Of a DNA stretch of 64,000 nt, positions 1-10,987 are shown in pieces. Positions within the stretch are counted from its first letter, which is position 1. Each line of letters opens with the position of its first letter. A program made the position numbers and the translations under genes. The notes below the pieces were generated by a model that was not told where the DNA came from, searched no databases, and saw only the letters and a list, made by a program, of their open reading frames with translations. Origin of the DNA: Symsagittifera roscoffensis (Eukaryota; Xenacoelomorpha; Acoela; Convolutidae); assembly GCF_963678635.1 (NCBI RefSeq), contig NC_087068.1:50861724-50925723 (forward strand), in the 5' to 3' direction.

Positions 1-68
1 TAATTTCAAATTTTTTTTTCTTTTTTTGTTCATCTCCATAATTTCCACATTTGACATTAGTTACATTA

Positions 69-664
69 CGAGGCCAAACTGTGCATTTTGTGAATTGTAA
101 GCGGATTCCGCAAAGGCAAAAATTTGTGCCGAAATCCGCAAAATTGCATTTTTTCTTGAATCTTATCTGCTGTTTTTGATTCCACAGACAAATAGCTATA
201 ACACTGTATTGCTCAAAATTGCTCCAAAAATAAGAATTGTTTGTGGAATCCATAAACAATCAATAATATATGTGTTTAGTAAACTTAGGCTGTCGCGGAA
301 TCCCCAACTGTAAAAGGAATCCGCAAATTGCAAGCGGAACCCGCAAATTGTAAAAGTATTCTGCAAATTGTAAGCGAAATCCTCATATTGTAAGCGGATT
401 CCGCATAAATTTGCGGAGTCAATTTACATTTGCGGCATCCGCTTACATTTGTGGAATCCGAACAACTACCTATATTCGCTCGTTGCAAAATCAGTAACAA
501 AATCAATGTGCCGACAAAATTTACGTTACAGATATTTGTACGCGGAATCCATTGAAATTTTGTAAAAGAAATCCACTTACATTTTGGAACAAGAAATGTC
601 TCTAGAATCCAGGAACATACAAACACAAAATTTTTGCGCCCATCCAATGCACAGTTTGGCCTCG
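69..664. mobile_element. TIR element (MITE-like), complete copy
   Basis: A perfect 19-bp terminal inverted repeat, CGAGGCCAAACTGTGCATT, lies at 69-87 with its complement at 646-664. Both ends are flanked by TA (67-68 and 665-666), which would fit a TA-targeting Tc1/mariner-type element. The interior is non-coding and built from direct and inverted ~20-bp units. The family assignment is inference from the TA flanks only. Related copies start at 1820 and about 54049. Confidence 0.6.
290..470. repeat. ~20-bp minisatellite with inverted half
   Basis: Imperfect units of the type GAATCCGCAAATTGTAAGCG run head to tail to about 410, then units in opposite orientation follow (TTGCGGAGTC, TTGCGGCATCCGC). 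The array can fold back on itself. It is internal to the TIR element. Confidence 0.65.
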
Positions 665-1819
665 TAATCTAAGTTACTTATAGCTTGATATTCTTCTGCA
701 TCTTACGTACAGAAACTCAAAAAAACTGAAAATATCATTTGCACTTTTTGTGGCTTCATCAAATTTTACATGAATTGATAAATTAGGTGCATTAGGTTAA
801 GGATCACTGAGAATGTTTGTGGCTTCTTTGGATAATTGCAGTAATGTTGGTTAAGCATGAAAATATCTTCAAAATCCAAGACACAAAAACTGATACTGTT
901 TCGAACGTCCATATGCTTAAAAAGAATCCATGTAGCAAACGTAAAAAATTGCTCTGCAATTTCTAGATTTTTTTTTAAAATCATGTAATCATATAACTTT
1001 TTTTTATTAAAAAGGGCGGCGAGCAATCTAGCTGCCCTTTTCACAGCATATTAATTAAGTGCTAGTATAAAACTAAGTGAATAATTAATCATGGAATTCG
1101 AAAGTGTTAAAATTTTCTGAACATAAGAACTTTTCAGTAAATTCATTCGGCAAAGTACAGTAACTCACACTGTTGTTTTTTATTCTGAGAATACATTTTG
1201 AAGAATTTCTAATTTGTAATTTGAAATAAAATGGTCTCAATATGATATATCACTTGAATTTTTGTGAAAGTTTTTTGGAAGAGAGACAAAATTAGCAGAA
1301 AAATCCACCCTGAGCTGTAGTTTTTTCTAAACCTTTGAGACTGGTCGGATAAGCTGACGATTTAAAAGTTTAAATTTTTTAGGAATAACGTTTTCAAAGA
1401 GTTATTTTTTGATGACTTATTTTTGGCTCATTTGTGGTTCATTTTTTGACTAGTTCAGGTGTCTAGCTCCAATTCTCTTATGCATTATGTACCGTTTCAT
1501 CTTGTTTTTCCGTAATACCGGAGAGAAAGCCACAATAATTCATTTTAGATTGCAAATGGAGAAGAATGATTCCTAAAACTGCAGATACTTTTTTTTTAGT
1601 TTTGCCTTCATATTGTTCTGATGACACTCGAAAGTCACCGTTTCACCAATCAATTGTTTTGCAATTTATTTTTATCCTGAAATTAGATCAGGTCAAATAA
1701 AACACCAAATGAAAAACTCGCGAATCAATCATTATACCACATCTTCTATATTTTCAATTTTTTTAAATTTCTTTTTTTTTTCATTTCCATAATTTCCACG
1801 TTTGACATAAGTTACATTA

Positions 1820-2395
1820 CGAGGCCAAACTGTGCATTTTGTGAATTGTAAGCTGATTTCGAAATAGGCAAAAATTTGTCCTGGAATTCGCAAAATTCCC
1901 TTTTTTCTTCAATCTTATTTGCTGTTTTGGATTCCATGGACAAGTAGCTATAACACTATAATGCTCAAAATTGCTCAAAAAATAGGAAATTTTGCGGAAT
2001 CCGCAACAAAATGTGTGGAATCCGGAACAAGTTTGTGGAATCCATGAACAATTGTTTAGTAAACTTAAGCTGTCGCGGAATCCGCAACTGTAAGGGGAGT
2101 CCGCAAACTGTAAGCAGAATCCGCAAATTGTAAGCGGATTCCGCAAATTGTAAGCGGAATCCTCAAATTGTAAGCGGAATCCGCATAAATTTGCGGAGTC
2201 AGTTTTCATTTGCGGCATCCGCTCACATTTGCTGAATCCGAACAACTACCTTTATTCGCTCGTTGCGGAATCAGCAACAAAATCAATGTGCCGACAAAAT
2301 TTACGTTACAGGTATTTGTACGCGGAATCCACTGAAATTTTGTAAGTGGAATCCACTTACGTTTTGGAACAAGAGTTGTCTCTAGAATTGTGGCT
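1820..2395. mobile_element. TIR element, second copy, right end lost
   Basis: The left terminus matches the copy at 69 (CGAGGCCAAACTGTGCATTTT) and the interior is colinear with it, including the minisatellite at about 2070-2230. Homology runs to the shared segment near 2375-2390, but the right inverted terminus is absent and the sequence jumps to the downstream duplicated segment. It is a truncated copy inside the larger tandem duplication. Confidence 0.55.
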
Positions 2396-3075
2396 TGTTT
2401 TGATTTTAGTAATATTTGCTAAGCATGAAAGTCCAAAATCCATGACACAAAAAATGATACTGTTTCGAACGTTCATGTGCTTAAAAAGAATCCATGTAGC
2501 AAACGTAAAAAATCGCTCTGCAATTAGCACAAAACTCTTCTCCCACAACAATTTCGCTAACAAGCGAGACAAATAATCAAAATCTTAAAGTATGCTTTTA
2601 GAATGGGATATAACACGCGCATCTAATAAAGTGCTGCTGCCTAACTCGCTGTTTGAAGATTTTTTTTTTCAAAAATCCTATAACCATTTAAGTGTTTTCA
2701 TTAAAAAGGGCGGCGAGCAAGCTAGCCGCCCTCTTCACAGAATATTAATCAAGTGTTACTATAAATTTAAGTGAAATATTAATCATGGAATTCAGAAAGT
2801 GTTTAATTTTTTCGGAACATAAAATTTTTCAGTTGATTCATTCGGATAAGTACAGTAAATCACATTGTTGTTTTTCGATGCTGAGAATACATTTTTGAAG
2901 AGTTTTTAATTCAGAATTTGAAATAAAAGGGTTTCAATATGATATATCACTTGACTTTCCTTTGAATTTTTTTTGGAAGAGAGTCAAAACTGGCAGAAAA
3001 ATCCATCCTGCGCTTTAGTTCTTCTAACGCCTTTGAGACTGGTCGGATAAGCTGACGATTTAAAAGTTTTATTAA

Positions 3076-4667
3076 TCAGAAATGATACCTTTTCTTTTTT
3101 GAGGACTCACTAATGAATTTTTGTTTTTACTAGGATCTACTTTTGCATCTATAGAACCCTGACTGTAGTTGAAATCCAAACTGCCATTGAGCAACAAAAA
3201 ACATATATCTAAAATTATGCTCAATTTAAAATAAGGTTGAAATCCACCAGTTCAAACTCCTTGTTATTATTAAGTTCGACTCTCTCATTCATGGTGCAAA
3301 ATATCTTTCGCTAAATAAAAATTTAGTTTTTATGGGTAGAAGTTTACTCTCGATCTTGACTTGACAATGATGATAAATGAAATTAAGCAACCAAGGGATA
3401 AGAAGTCTGTTCGAATTGAAAACATTGGGTTGAACATCAAAACAACTCAAAATATTTTTGAAGCCGTACCAACAGCTGAGTGAGACTTGTGCTGCCGAGA
3501 GTAAAAATTCAACACAAAACGATCAGTTTCTTTTAATAAATTAGTCCATAATCAAGTAATTATAGGAATGACGTTATTGTAGAGTTGTTTTTGATGACTT
3601 ATTTTGTAATTATTGATTCCCTCAGTTGTTCAAAACAATCGAGTCCTTTTTTTTCTGCCAGAGAAAATCATCAGACTAGCTGTCAACGCTAAAGTATATT
3701 CCGAAAATCACTCAATTGATCAAGCAAAATAGTGAAATCATAACTTTTCTTTTTCAACTCTAGCAGACCTTGAAAACAATTGACTGGAAAGACAATTGTT
3801 AGAAATTCATTGGTAGCCATAACCACCAATGTATATTTAACAGTGGCGGCGAACTTTCATGGCAGTTCATTTGATATCGGCGCAAAGTTCCGCCGCTTAT
3901 CCAGATGCCGCCAGCTTTTAGATTCGAGGTCAGCGCTTAGATTTGACGTTATGCCCACACGTCATCAATAAGATTGAAAGAATTGAATGCGATATACGCA
4001 ATGAAAACATAATCAAAATATAGATAAAACTTCTTTCTGAGCCATTTCATTATCAGAGACCTTCTATCTAAAGGTCACAGAAACATTCAAATTTATAGAA
4101 ACATCGGGCCTGAAATTATAACTGAAGGAAGCGACTTTGGCGTTTTGAAATCATAACTACGGGAAGCGACTTTAGCGTATAAAATTTTTGTTTCTTCGGT
4201 ATCAACATAACAAAAAGGGTCACACTCCTAAGTAACAAAATTTTTGGAAAATTCATAGAAAGCTTTCTAAGTCATGAACAATCATTTTTTCCAAATCAAT
4301 GAAATCCAAAAAAACACTTACAACAGAACCAAGCAAAACATCATCATAGAAGATGTCAGCCGTACGCAGGAAATTTTGTATATATATAAAAAGAATGCGT
4401 TGAAATCGTTGTAGTGGAATCTATCCACTAATAAAGACCAAGTACCCGTCAAGTTTATTGTTCAAGCTCTCTTCGAGGTTCAATTAAAATCGTCCAATCG
4501 ATGGAGGACCACGCAGAAGAAAATTAAGAGAAGTCTTATTTATTTCTACGAAGCAAAACATGCCATCTGAAACCACTGGATTTTAGTCGACAAGCTCATG
4601 TTTTTAGCTTTGTCGAGGTTTAAACTCCCAAAAAGCAAATGCTACAGATGCAGCTGTTTTTTTTTAT
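3076..4667. other. AT-rich stretch, no supported gene
   Basis: No coding frame with recognisable content. Two short near-copies of a GGAAGCGACTTTNGCGT segment lie at about 4125-4175. A TATATATATAAAAAG stretch at about 4380 is followed some 50 bases later by AATAAA near 4430, an order seen in LTRs, so a solo LTR is conceivable, but I found no partner copy. The last 60 bases are the target of the giant retrotransposon. Confidence 0.4.
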
Positions 4668-5542
4668 TGTGCCATTCTGCCAGATTGGCACAACGCAACC
4701 TTCTGACGAAGCACGAATTAGAGAGAAAAGGCCTAAACTACGAAAAAGTGCTTGAAAGGAGGGTCGAAATATTCTGGAAGTTTCGATTTTTCAAAATTTC
4801 GATTTACGAGCGAGTATTTCTGAGAAATACGAAAAACGGCCATTTTGACCGAAAAAGTTGAGAAAAACAGAACAACAGAAAATCTAGTGAAAAACAGTCA
4901 CACGAGAACAAGGAAAAACGAAGCCTCTTATCGTGACAGTCACGCACGATAAGATCCTTGGTGAAGGAAGATAGTGGGAAAGGAGGCTTCGGTGGTGGAG
5001 AGCAGTACCCTCCCGTGCCACGAATTGGGAGTGATAACAACGTTATCTCGAGGAGAACACGGAAGCGGAGGCTTGGTCCCCAGAGACTGTTATATGGTGA
5101 AAAACTGTAGTAAACTAACTTTTTAGCTACTCTGATGCCATAGAACTTTGAATTGACACCGGTATTATTTGATATTTCAGAATATGCGTAGCTAGGAAGA
5201 GAAAAGGGTCAATCCATCTCCAATGGATTTAATATAGAACTGTCACCAAAAACATATTAAGTAGGGTATTCGAGCCGTGTTTCTAATAGCAATCACGTAG
5301 TCTGAGGATCCGAGACTCAGCTATCTTGTTGTGTTCGCATGTAAACGAAAGCTGATCAAAAGTCGTTTGACTGATGGCCTACAAATAGTAACTTTTTACT
5401 TAGCCCTAAACAGACCAGAAAATCAACTGGCAAGGTCGAGATGGTGAAAAACGAGTAGAATTAAGGTAACTGACGCCTGCCAGTCGTTAATAGGTACTTT
5501 TTCTACGCTCCGTCGCTGTGTAGTATTTGAACGAATGTTACA
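4668..5542 (+). repeat. 5' LTR of the giant element
   Basis: 875 bp, TG...CA, matched along its length by 31765-32625. It opens with an inverted repeat TGTGCCA...TGGCACA (4668-4692). A second perfect stem, CTTATCGTG/CACGATAAG, lies at about 4927-4953. Indels relative to the 3' LTR include a ~9-base segment near 4738 and 5 bases near 5152. The promoter and polyadenylation site are not obvious. Confidence 0.92.
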
Positions 5543-5554
5543 TAGACGTTTTTA

Positions 5555-5572
5555 TGGCGCTCCTGGGTGGGC
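5555..5572 (+). other. Primer-binding site, tRNA-Asn-like
   Basis: TGGCGCTCCTGGGTGGGC begins 12 nt after the LTR end. It matches the complement of the 3' end of metazoan tRNA-Asn (TGGCGTCCCTGGGTGGGC) at 16 of 18 positions, the two differences being an adjacent CT/TC swap. The spacing is longer than usual for Ty3/gypsy. Confidence 0.7.
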
Positions 5573-5671
5573 CTGTTAAAGGCATGAGACCATCATGATC
5601 AGCAAACGTTTCAGCGACGAACCCTCCGCTCCGGGCGCATGCCCAAGTTAGAGGCCTTAATGACCGTTATT

Positions 5672-5707
5672 GTACTAGGGGGAAGGTGCGTACCCTCCGC
5701 CTAGTAC
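5672..5707 (+). other. Leader hairpin around a CCCTCC motif
   Basis: An 8-bp perfect stem GTACTAGG/CCTAGTAC, with GGG and CCC able to extend it, lies 100 nt after the primer site. The motif pair recurs at about 5745-5760 (CCGGAGGGTTAG) and 6060-6135 (GGGTACCCTCCC, CCGGAGGGTAGA). Confidence 0.5.
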
Positions 5708-6680
5708 TATTTAGCTTTTTAACTTAGTTAACACCGAAAATTCCGGGGGCCGGAGGGTTAGGTGGGAAGTCATGAGCCCGCTTATCCCAAGGTCCCGGGA
5801 CCAAAAACAATTAAAGAGAAAGCGTAAAACCAAACAAAAATATTGTATAACCAAGAAAAAGCCAAAAACAAATTTATTTGAAAACAAAAAAGTACAAAAA
5901 ACAGTAAAAAATCCAAAAAAGACCAAAAACAATGAAAAACATAAAGTGACAGTTTATATGTTATTTCCGGACGAGGTGTGATCTGACCTTCCTACTTGTT
6001 GTTGTTTCAGATTGATTTATATCATTTCTGATAGAAAGATTGTGTGTTTTGGTCACGGGTTGGGTACCCTCCCTTGAGTGTAATTTGAGTTTTTAAGCAC
6101 GTTAATGGTGATTTTGCCGGTGGCCGGAGGGTAGAGTGGCAAGCTGACCGACGTGTTCCACGCTCAACATCATCAAGGACAACATCCACAACGACTGTTG
6201 GGTATCGTTGAAACAATTTTAGTATCGTTCGGGTACTATTTCATTAAAACTTAAGTGGTGGGGGGCACGATTGGCGCGGTCCGATTGTACCCACCGTCGA
6301 TCACAAATTTCCGAGTTAAGGGTCTTAATTCGGGTATTTTGGTGCAAAGGAGGGTATAGTAATATTCATTAACGACTCCTAATAGGTTATTATCATTATT
6401 ATATATTACTTATCTTCTATTTAGACCCGAGAAACATCCAAATTTTGTCGAAAATTACTGATTTTCGACCAAACTATAGACCCCCAAAATTTTGGATATC
6501 CGAGCATTTCCGAGCAGCAAGAAGCTTTTAAACAGGGAGTTACTACGGAGTTCGGTCCCTCTAACTAAAGAAACCCCACGGAAAAAGACTTAGTAGAAGT
6601 TAGCGAAAACAAAAATTTTTTCGATCAAAATTTTGATAATTTTCTGAATTTTGTCAATCTGTTTCGGGGATCGAGTTTTT

Positions 6681-9600
6681 GAGTTTTTAGAGCTAGAGCA
6701 ATAAAAATTTTTGTGTTAGGATTGTGCTAGCATAACGTGCTCGGTTATTAGAGAAATTTTTGAATAACCCTCCGACAAACTCCGTGGATAGAGCTAACGA
6801 CTTAGAGATTGGAAAAGGAAGGAATCGGAGGGTCCAAATTTGATAGTTATTGGCCAAATTTTTGTCTCCAAACCAATTTTGGTCCGGTTTTTTGCATCGT
6901 TCCTGTGCCGTACGGGGCTACTACGCTCGTTTCAATCATTTTTAGGCACTTTCAACCGGAATTGTGGAAAAAAATTTTCAGAACCTATATAGGTGGTGAA
7001 AAAAGGCCAGTTTGACAAACGCGTTTTTGGCGATTTCTCAAAGACTAGCCAACCGATTGGAATAATTTTGGTACCATAAGTCGACGTTTTTGACCACTTT
7101 TTGGACTGCAACCGTTTTTTGGGTTGATAAGCTCGGAAAAGAAATTTTTTTTAGAATTTGTTGGTTCGGAGTGTCCAAATTTTAGGGAACCCTCCGGGTG
7201 GCAGAAAATTTTATAAGATCACCTTTTTATCCTACTGGGAAGGTTGACCGTGTCAGCCAACCTGGTTTTAGGTCAGGTACACCGAGTTCGGAGGGTTTAT
7301 TGCGGTAAAATAACCCCTTTTCTTGATTTTTGGGTAACCCTCCGGAGTCAGCTAAACCCCTTAGCAACCCTCCTTAGTGAAAATGCTCCACGAGACCCTT
7401 CGAAGAAGTTAAAACAACCCCCATAGATAATTTAGCTTGTTTTGACGCTTCCTGAAGCTAGTTGAAGGCCCTTCTAAGTGAGGTTCAAAAATTTGAAAAT
7501 TTTGGAAGAACCCTCCGAAGTAACCCTCCGGAGCATATTAAGCCTTTTATTGACCCTCCTTAGTAAATTTAGGGGGACCCTCCGAAGTGACTTGGGTGAT
7601 CAAGGTACCCTCCGAAGTGACCCTCCGAGGTAAGCTAAGTGTCTTAAGAACCCTCCGAAGTAACCCTGCGGAGTGACTTAAACCTCTTAGCAACCCTCCT
7701 TATTGAAAACTTAGGGAAACCTTCTGGGGCAATTTGAGAAACGGAAAATATCCATTTAGGGTTGGGATAAAAGATCAACTAAGAACGGGCGTGCATATTA
7801 GGATCACAGGAGCCCATTTGATCCAGAAATTTTTGAGTTTTTAGAGCTAGAGCAATAAAAATTTTTGTGTTAGGAGCGTGCTATCATAACGTGCTCGGTT
7901 ATTAGAGAAATTTTTGAATAACCCTCCGACAAACTCCGTGGATAGAGCTAACGACTTAGAGATTGGAAAAGGAAGGAATCGGAGGGTCCAAATTTGATAG
8001 TTATTGGCCAAATTTTTGTCTCCAAACCAATTTTGGTCCGGTTTTTTGCATCGTTCCAGTGCCGTACGGGGCTACTACGCTCGTTTCAATCATTTTTAGG
8101 CACTTTCAACCGGAATTGTGGAAAAAAATTTTCAGAACCTATATAGGTGGTGAAAAAAGGCCAGTTTGACAAACGCGTTTTTGGCGATTTCTCAAAGACT
8201 AGCCAACCGATTGGAATAATTTTGGTACCATAAGTCGACGTTTTTGACCACTTTTTGGACTGCAACCGTTTTTTGGGTTGATAAGCTCGGAAAAGAAATT
8301 TTTTTTAGAATTTGTTGGTTCGGAGTGTCCAAATTTTAGAGAACCCTCCGGGTGGCAGAAAATTTTATAAGATCACCTTTTTATCCTACTGGGAAGGTTG
8401 ACCGTGTCAGCCAACCTGGTTTTAGGTCAGGTACACCGAGTTCGGAGGGTTTATTGCGGTAAAATAACCCCTTTTCTTGATTTTTGGGTAACCCTCCGGA
8501 GTCAGCTAAACCCCTTAGCAACCCTCCTTAGTGAAAATGCTCCACGAGACCCTTCGAAGAAGTTAAAACAACCCCCATAGATAATTTAGCTTGTTTTGAC
8601 GCTTCCTGAAGCTAGTTGAAGGCCCTTCTAAGTTAGGTTCAAAAATTTGAAAATTTTGGAAGAACCCTCCGAAGTAACCCTCCGGAGCATATTAAGCCTT
8701 TTATTGACCCTCCTTAGTAAATTTAGGGGGACCCTCCGAAGTGACTTGGGTGATCAAGGTACCCTCCGAAGTGACCCTCCGAGGTAAGCTAAGTGTCTTA
8801 AGAACCCTCCGAAGTAACCCTGCGGAGTGACTTAAACCTCTTAGCAACCCTCCTTATTGAAAACTTAGGGAAACCTTCTGGGGCAATTTGAGAAACGGAA
8901 AATATCCATTTAGGGTTGGGATAAAAGATCAACTAAGAACGGGCGTGCATATTAGGATCACAGGAGCCCATTTGATCCAGAAATTTTTGAGTTTTTAGAG
9001 CTAGAGCAATAAAAAATTTTGTGTTAGGAGCGTGCTATCATAACGTGCTCGGTTATTAGAGAAATTTTTGAATAACCCTCCGACAAACTCCGTGGATAGA
9101 GCTAACGACTTAGAGATTGGAAAAGGAAGGAATCGGAGGGTCCAAATTTGATAGTTATTGGCCAAATTTTTGTCTCCAAACCAATTTTGGTCCGGTTTTT
9201 TGCATCGTTCCAGTGCCGTACGGGGCTACTACGCTCGTTTCAATCATTTTTAGGCACTTTCAACCGGAATTGTGGAAAAAAATTTTCAGAACCTATATAG
9301 GTGGTGAAAAAAGGCCAGTTTGACAAACGCGTTTTTGGCGATTTCTCAAAGACTAGCCAACCGATTGGGATAATTTTGGTACCATAAGTCGACGTTTTTG
9401 ACCACTTTTTGGACTGCAACCGTTTTTTGGGTTGATAAGCTCGGAAAAGAAAGTTTTTTTTAGAATTTGTTGGTTCGGAGTGTCCAAATTTTAGGGAAAC
9501 CTCCGGGTGGCAGAAAATTTTATAAGATCACCTTTTTATCCTACTGGGAAGGTTGACCGTGTCAGCCAACCTGGTTTTAGGTCAGTTACACCGAGTTCGG

Positions 9601-10142
9601 AGGCTTTATTGCGGTAAAATAACCCCTTTTCTTGATTTTTGGGTAACCCTCCGGAGTCAGCTAAACCCCTTAGCAACCCTCCTTAGTGAAAATGCTCCAC
9701 GAGACCCTTCGAAGAAGTTAAAAAAACCCGCATAGATAATTTAGCTTGTTTTGACGCTTCCTGAAGCTAGTTGAAGGCCCTTCTAAGTGAGGTTCAAAAA
9801 TTTGAAAATTTTGGAAGAACCCTCCGAAGTAACCCTCCGGAGCATATTAAGCCTTTTATTGACCCTCCTTAGTAAATTTAGGGGGACCCTCCGAAGTGAC
9901 TTGGGTGATCAAGGTACCCTCCGAAGTGACCCTCCGAGGTAAGCTAAGTGTCATAAGAACCCTCCGAAGTAACCCTGCGGAGTGACTTAAACCTCTTAGC
10001 AACCCTCCTTATTGAAAACTTAGGGAAACCTTCTGGGGCAATTTGAGAAACGGAAAATATCCATTTAGGGTTGGGATAAAAGATCAACTAAGAACGGGCG
10101 TGCATATTAGGATCACAGGAGCCCATTTGACCCAGAAATTTG
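6681..10142 (+). repeat. Three 1154-bp tandem units in the leader
   Basis: Units at 6681-7834, 7835-8988 and 8989-10142 are about 99% identical, differing at a handful of sites. Each contains at least twelve ACCCTCC(G/T) words, many as ACCCTCCGAAGTG, plus GGAGGGT complements. The open frames of 68 and 60 codons repeated in each unit are by-products of the repeat and carry no recognisable domain. The units are far more alike than the LTRs, so they were amplified or homogenised after insertion, or reflect assembly. Confidence 0.93.
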
Positions 10143-10220
10143 TGATCAACTTTGGATTCTAGATCGGGTGTATCAGAAGTACCCGAACCAAATTTTTTTT
10201 GATTGTGATTTTGGTTGTGT

Positions 10221-10595
10221 GGTTGCCTTGAGCTACTTAATAGGAAAGCTCGGGCAATCCGGGAACAAATAAAAGAAGACTTCGGTGAGTGTATTAGGCA
10301 AAAACACACTCACTTGAGAAAAAAAGTTGTTCCCTGCTCTCGTGCACTTGGAGCGTTCCGGGTGTGGGGGAGCTTTTTCATAGACTTTAGAAATTTTTTC
10401 GATTAGAGGTTGCCTTGAGCTACTCAATAGGACAGCTCGGGCAATCGCAGGACACCTAAAAGAAGACCTCGGTGGGTGTATTAGGCAAATACACACTCAC
10501 TTGAGAAGACTGTGTCCTAGGCTTCGTTCTTTTGGATTGTTCCGATCGAGGGAAGTCTTTTTCTTTAAGACTAAGTTTTATTTATCTATTCCTGA
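10221..10595 (+). ncRNA. Duplicated structured leader RNA (187-nt period)
   Basis: Two copies begin GGTTGCCTTGAGCTAC at 10221 and 10408. In each, a stem of about 13 bp forms between GGTTGCC-TTGAGCT and AGCTCGGGCAATC. A second element has an inner stem GTGAGTGT/ACACTCAC (10285-10292 with 10306-10313; copy 2 10472-10479 with 10493-10500) and an outer stem GGGAACAA/TTGTTCCC (10261-10268 with 10327-10334) in copy 1. In copy 2 the outer stem is AGGACAC/GTGTCCT (10449-10455 with 10512-10518): both arms changed together so pairing is kept. It lies 400-770 nt upstream of gag, a place expected for a packaging or dimer signal. Function is inferred. Confidence 0.6.
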
Positions 10596-10987
10596 ATCAT
10601 CACTGCTTTTTACAAAAGATTGTCTGATTTTAACAAAGCAGTGACTTGATAAGAGTGTGGCGATAAATTGATACTGACGAAACGTCGCTGTCACCTGTAG
10701 GATTTTCTTATCTGATTATCAATTGTGTTTTATGTGTTGATTATATCGTGTGAAAATTTTGTGATACTGTTGTACTATACAACGGGGTTGACTTGGCGTC
10801 ATATCAATACTGAGTAGGCCCTGTGTATAACTTTAGCTGAGTCACTAATATTATCATTGAGAAATCCAAGAGACATTTTTGATATTTACGAGATCGTATG
10901 GCAGCGTTAAGTAATTTAACTTGAACTTGTTTGCGGTACGTGTGCATTGCCATTAATTTGTCCGAGTATTACTGTTTATTACAAAAA
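10596..10987 (+). other. Leader segment before gag, no feature
   Basis: AT-rich untranslated sequence between the structured repeats and the first in-frame ATG of gag at 10988. A weak GTGACGTT/AACGTCGC-like complementarity is present near 10680; nothing further is supported. Confidence 0.4.

Larger units (their letters stand above)
1..3075. repeat. Diverged tandem duplication, two ~1.35-kb copies
   Basis: Bases 1-1375 and 1753-3075 are the same segment in the same order: a T-rich start, the TIR element, a stretch around 830-965 repeated at 2390-2525, and a shared end near 1340-1375 and 3028-3065. The copies differ by many substitutions and indels, so the duplication is old. The text shared near 1383-1430 reappears only at about 3567-3610, so about 490 bp (3076-3565) is extra in the second copy or lost from the first. 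Short open frames here are fragments of the repeats; I see no gene. Confidence 0.75.
5543..10987 (+). other. Very long untranslated leader of the giant element
   Basis: About 5.4 kb between the 5' LTR and the first gag ATG has no credible coding frame. It contains a hairpin at 5672-5707 (GTACTAGG/CCTAGTAC enclosing a CCCTCC motif), repeated ACCCTCCG and GGAGGGT words, three 1154-bp tandem units (6681-10142) and a duplicated structured segment (10221-10595). Such leaders normally carry packaging and dimerisation signals; that role is inferred here. Confidence 0.7.

Noticed and set aside
285-2245. Minus-strand ORFs of 120 and 142 codons
   Set aside because: Translations of the ~20-bp minisatellite; repeated peptide is a by-product of repeat length.
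6809-9735. Six repeated ORFs of 68 and 60 codons
   Set aside because: They recur because the 1154-bp unit recurs; no domain, no good start context and located in an untranslated leader.
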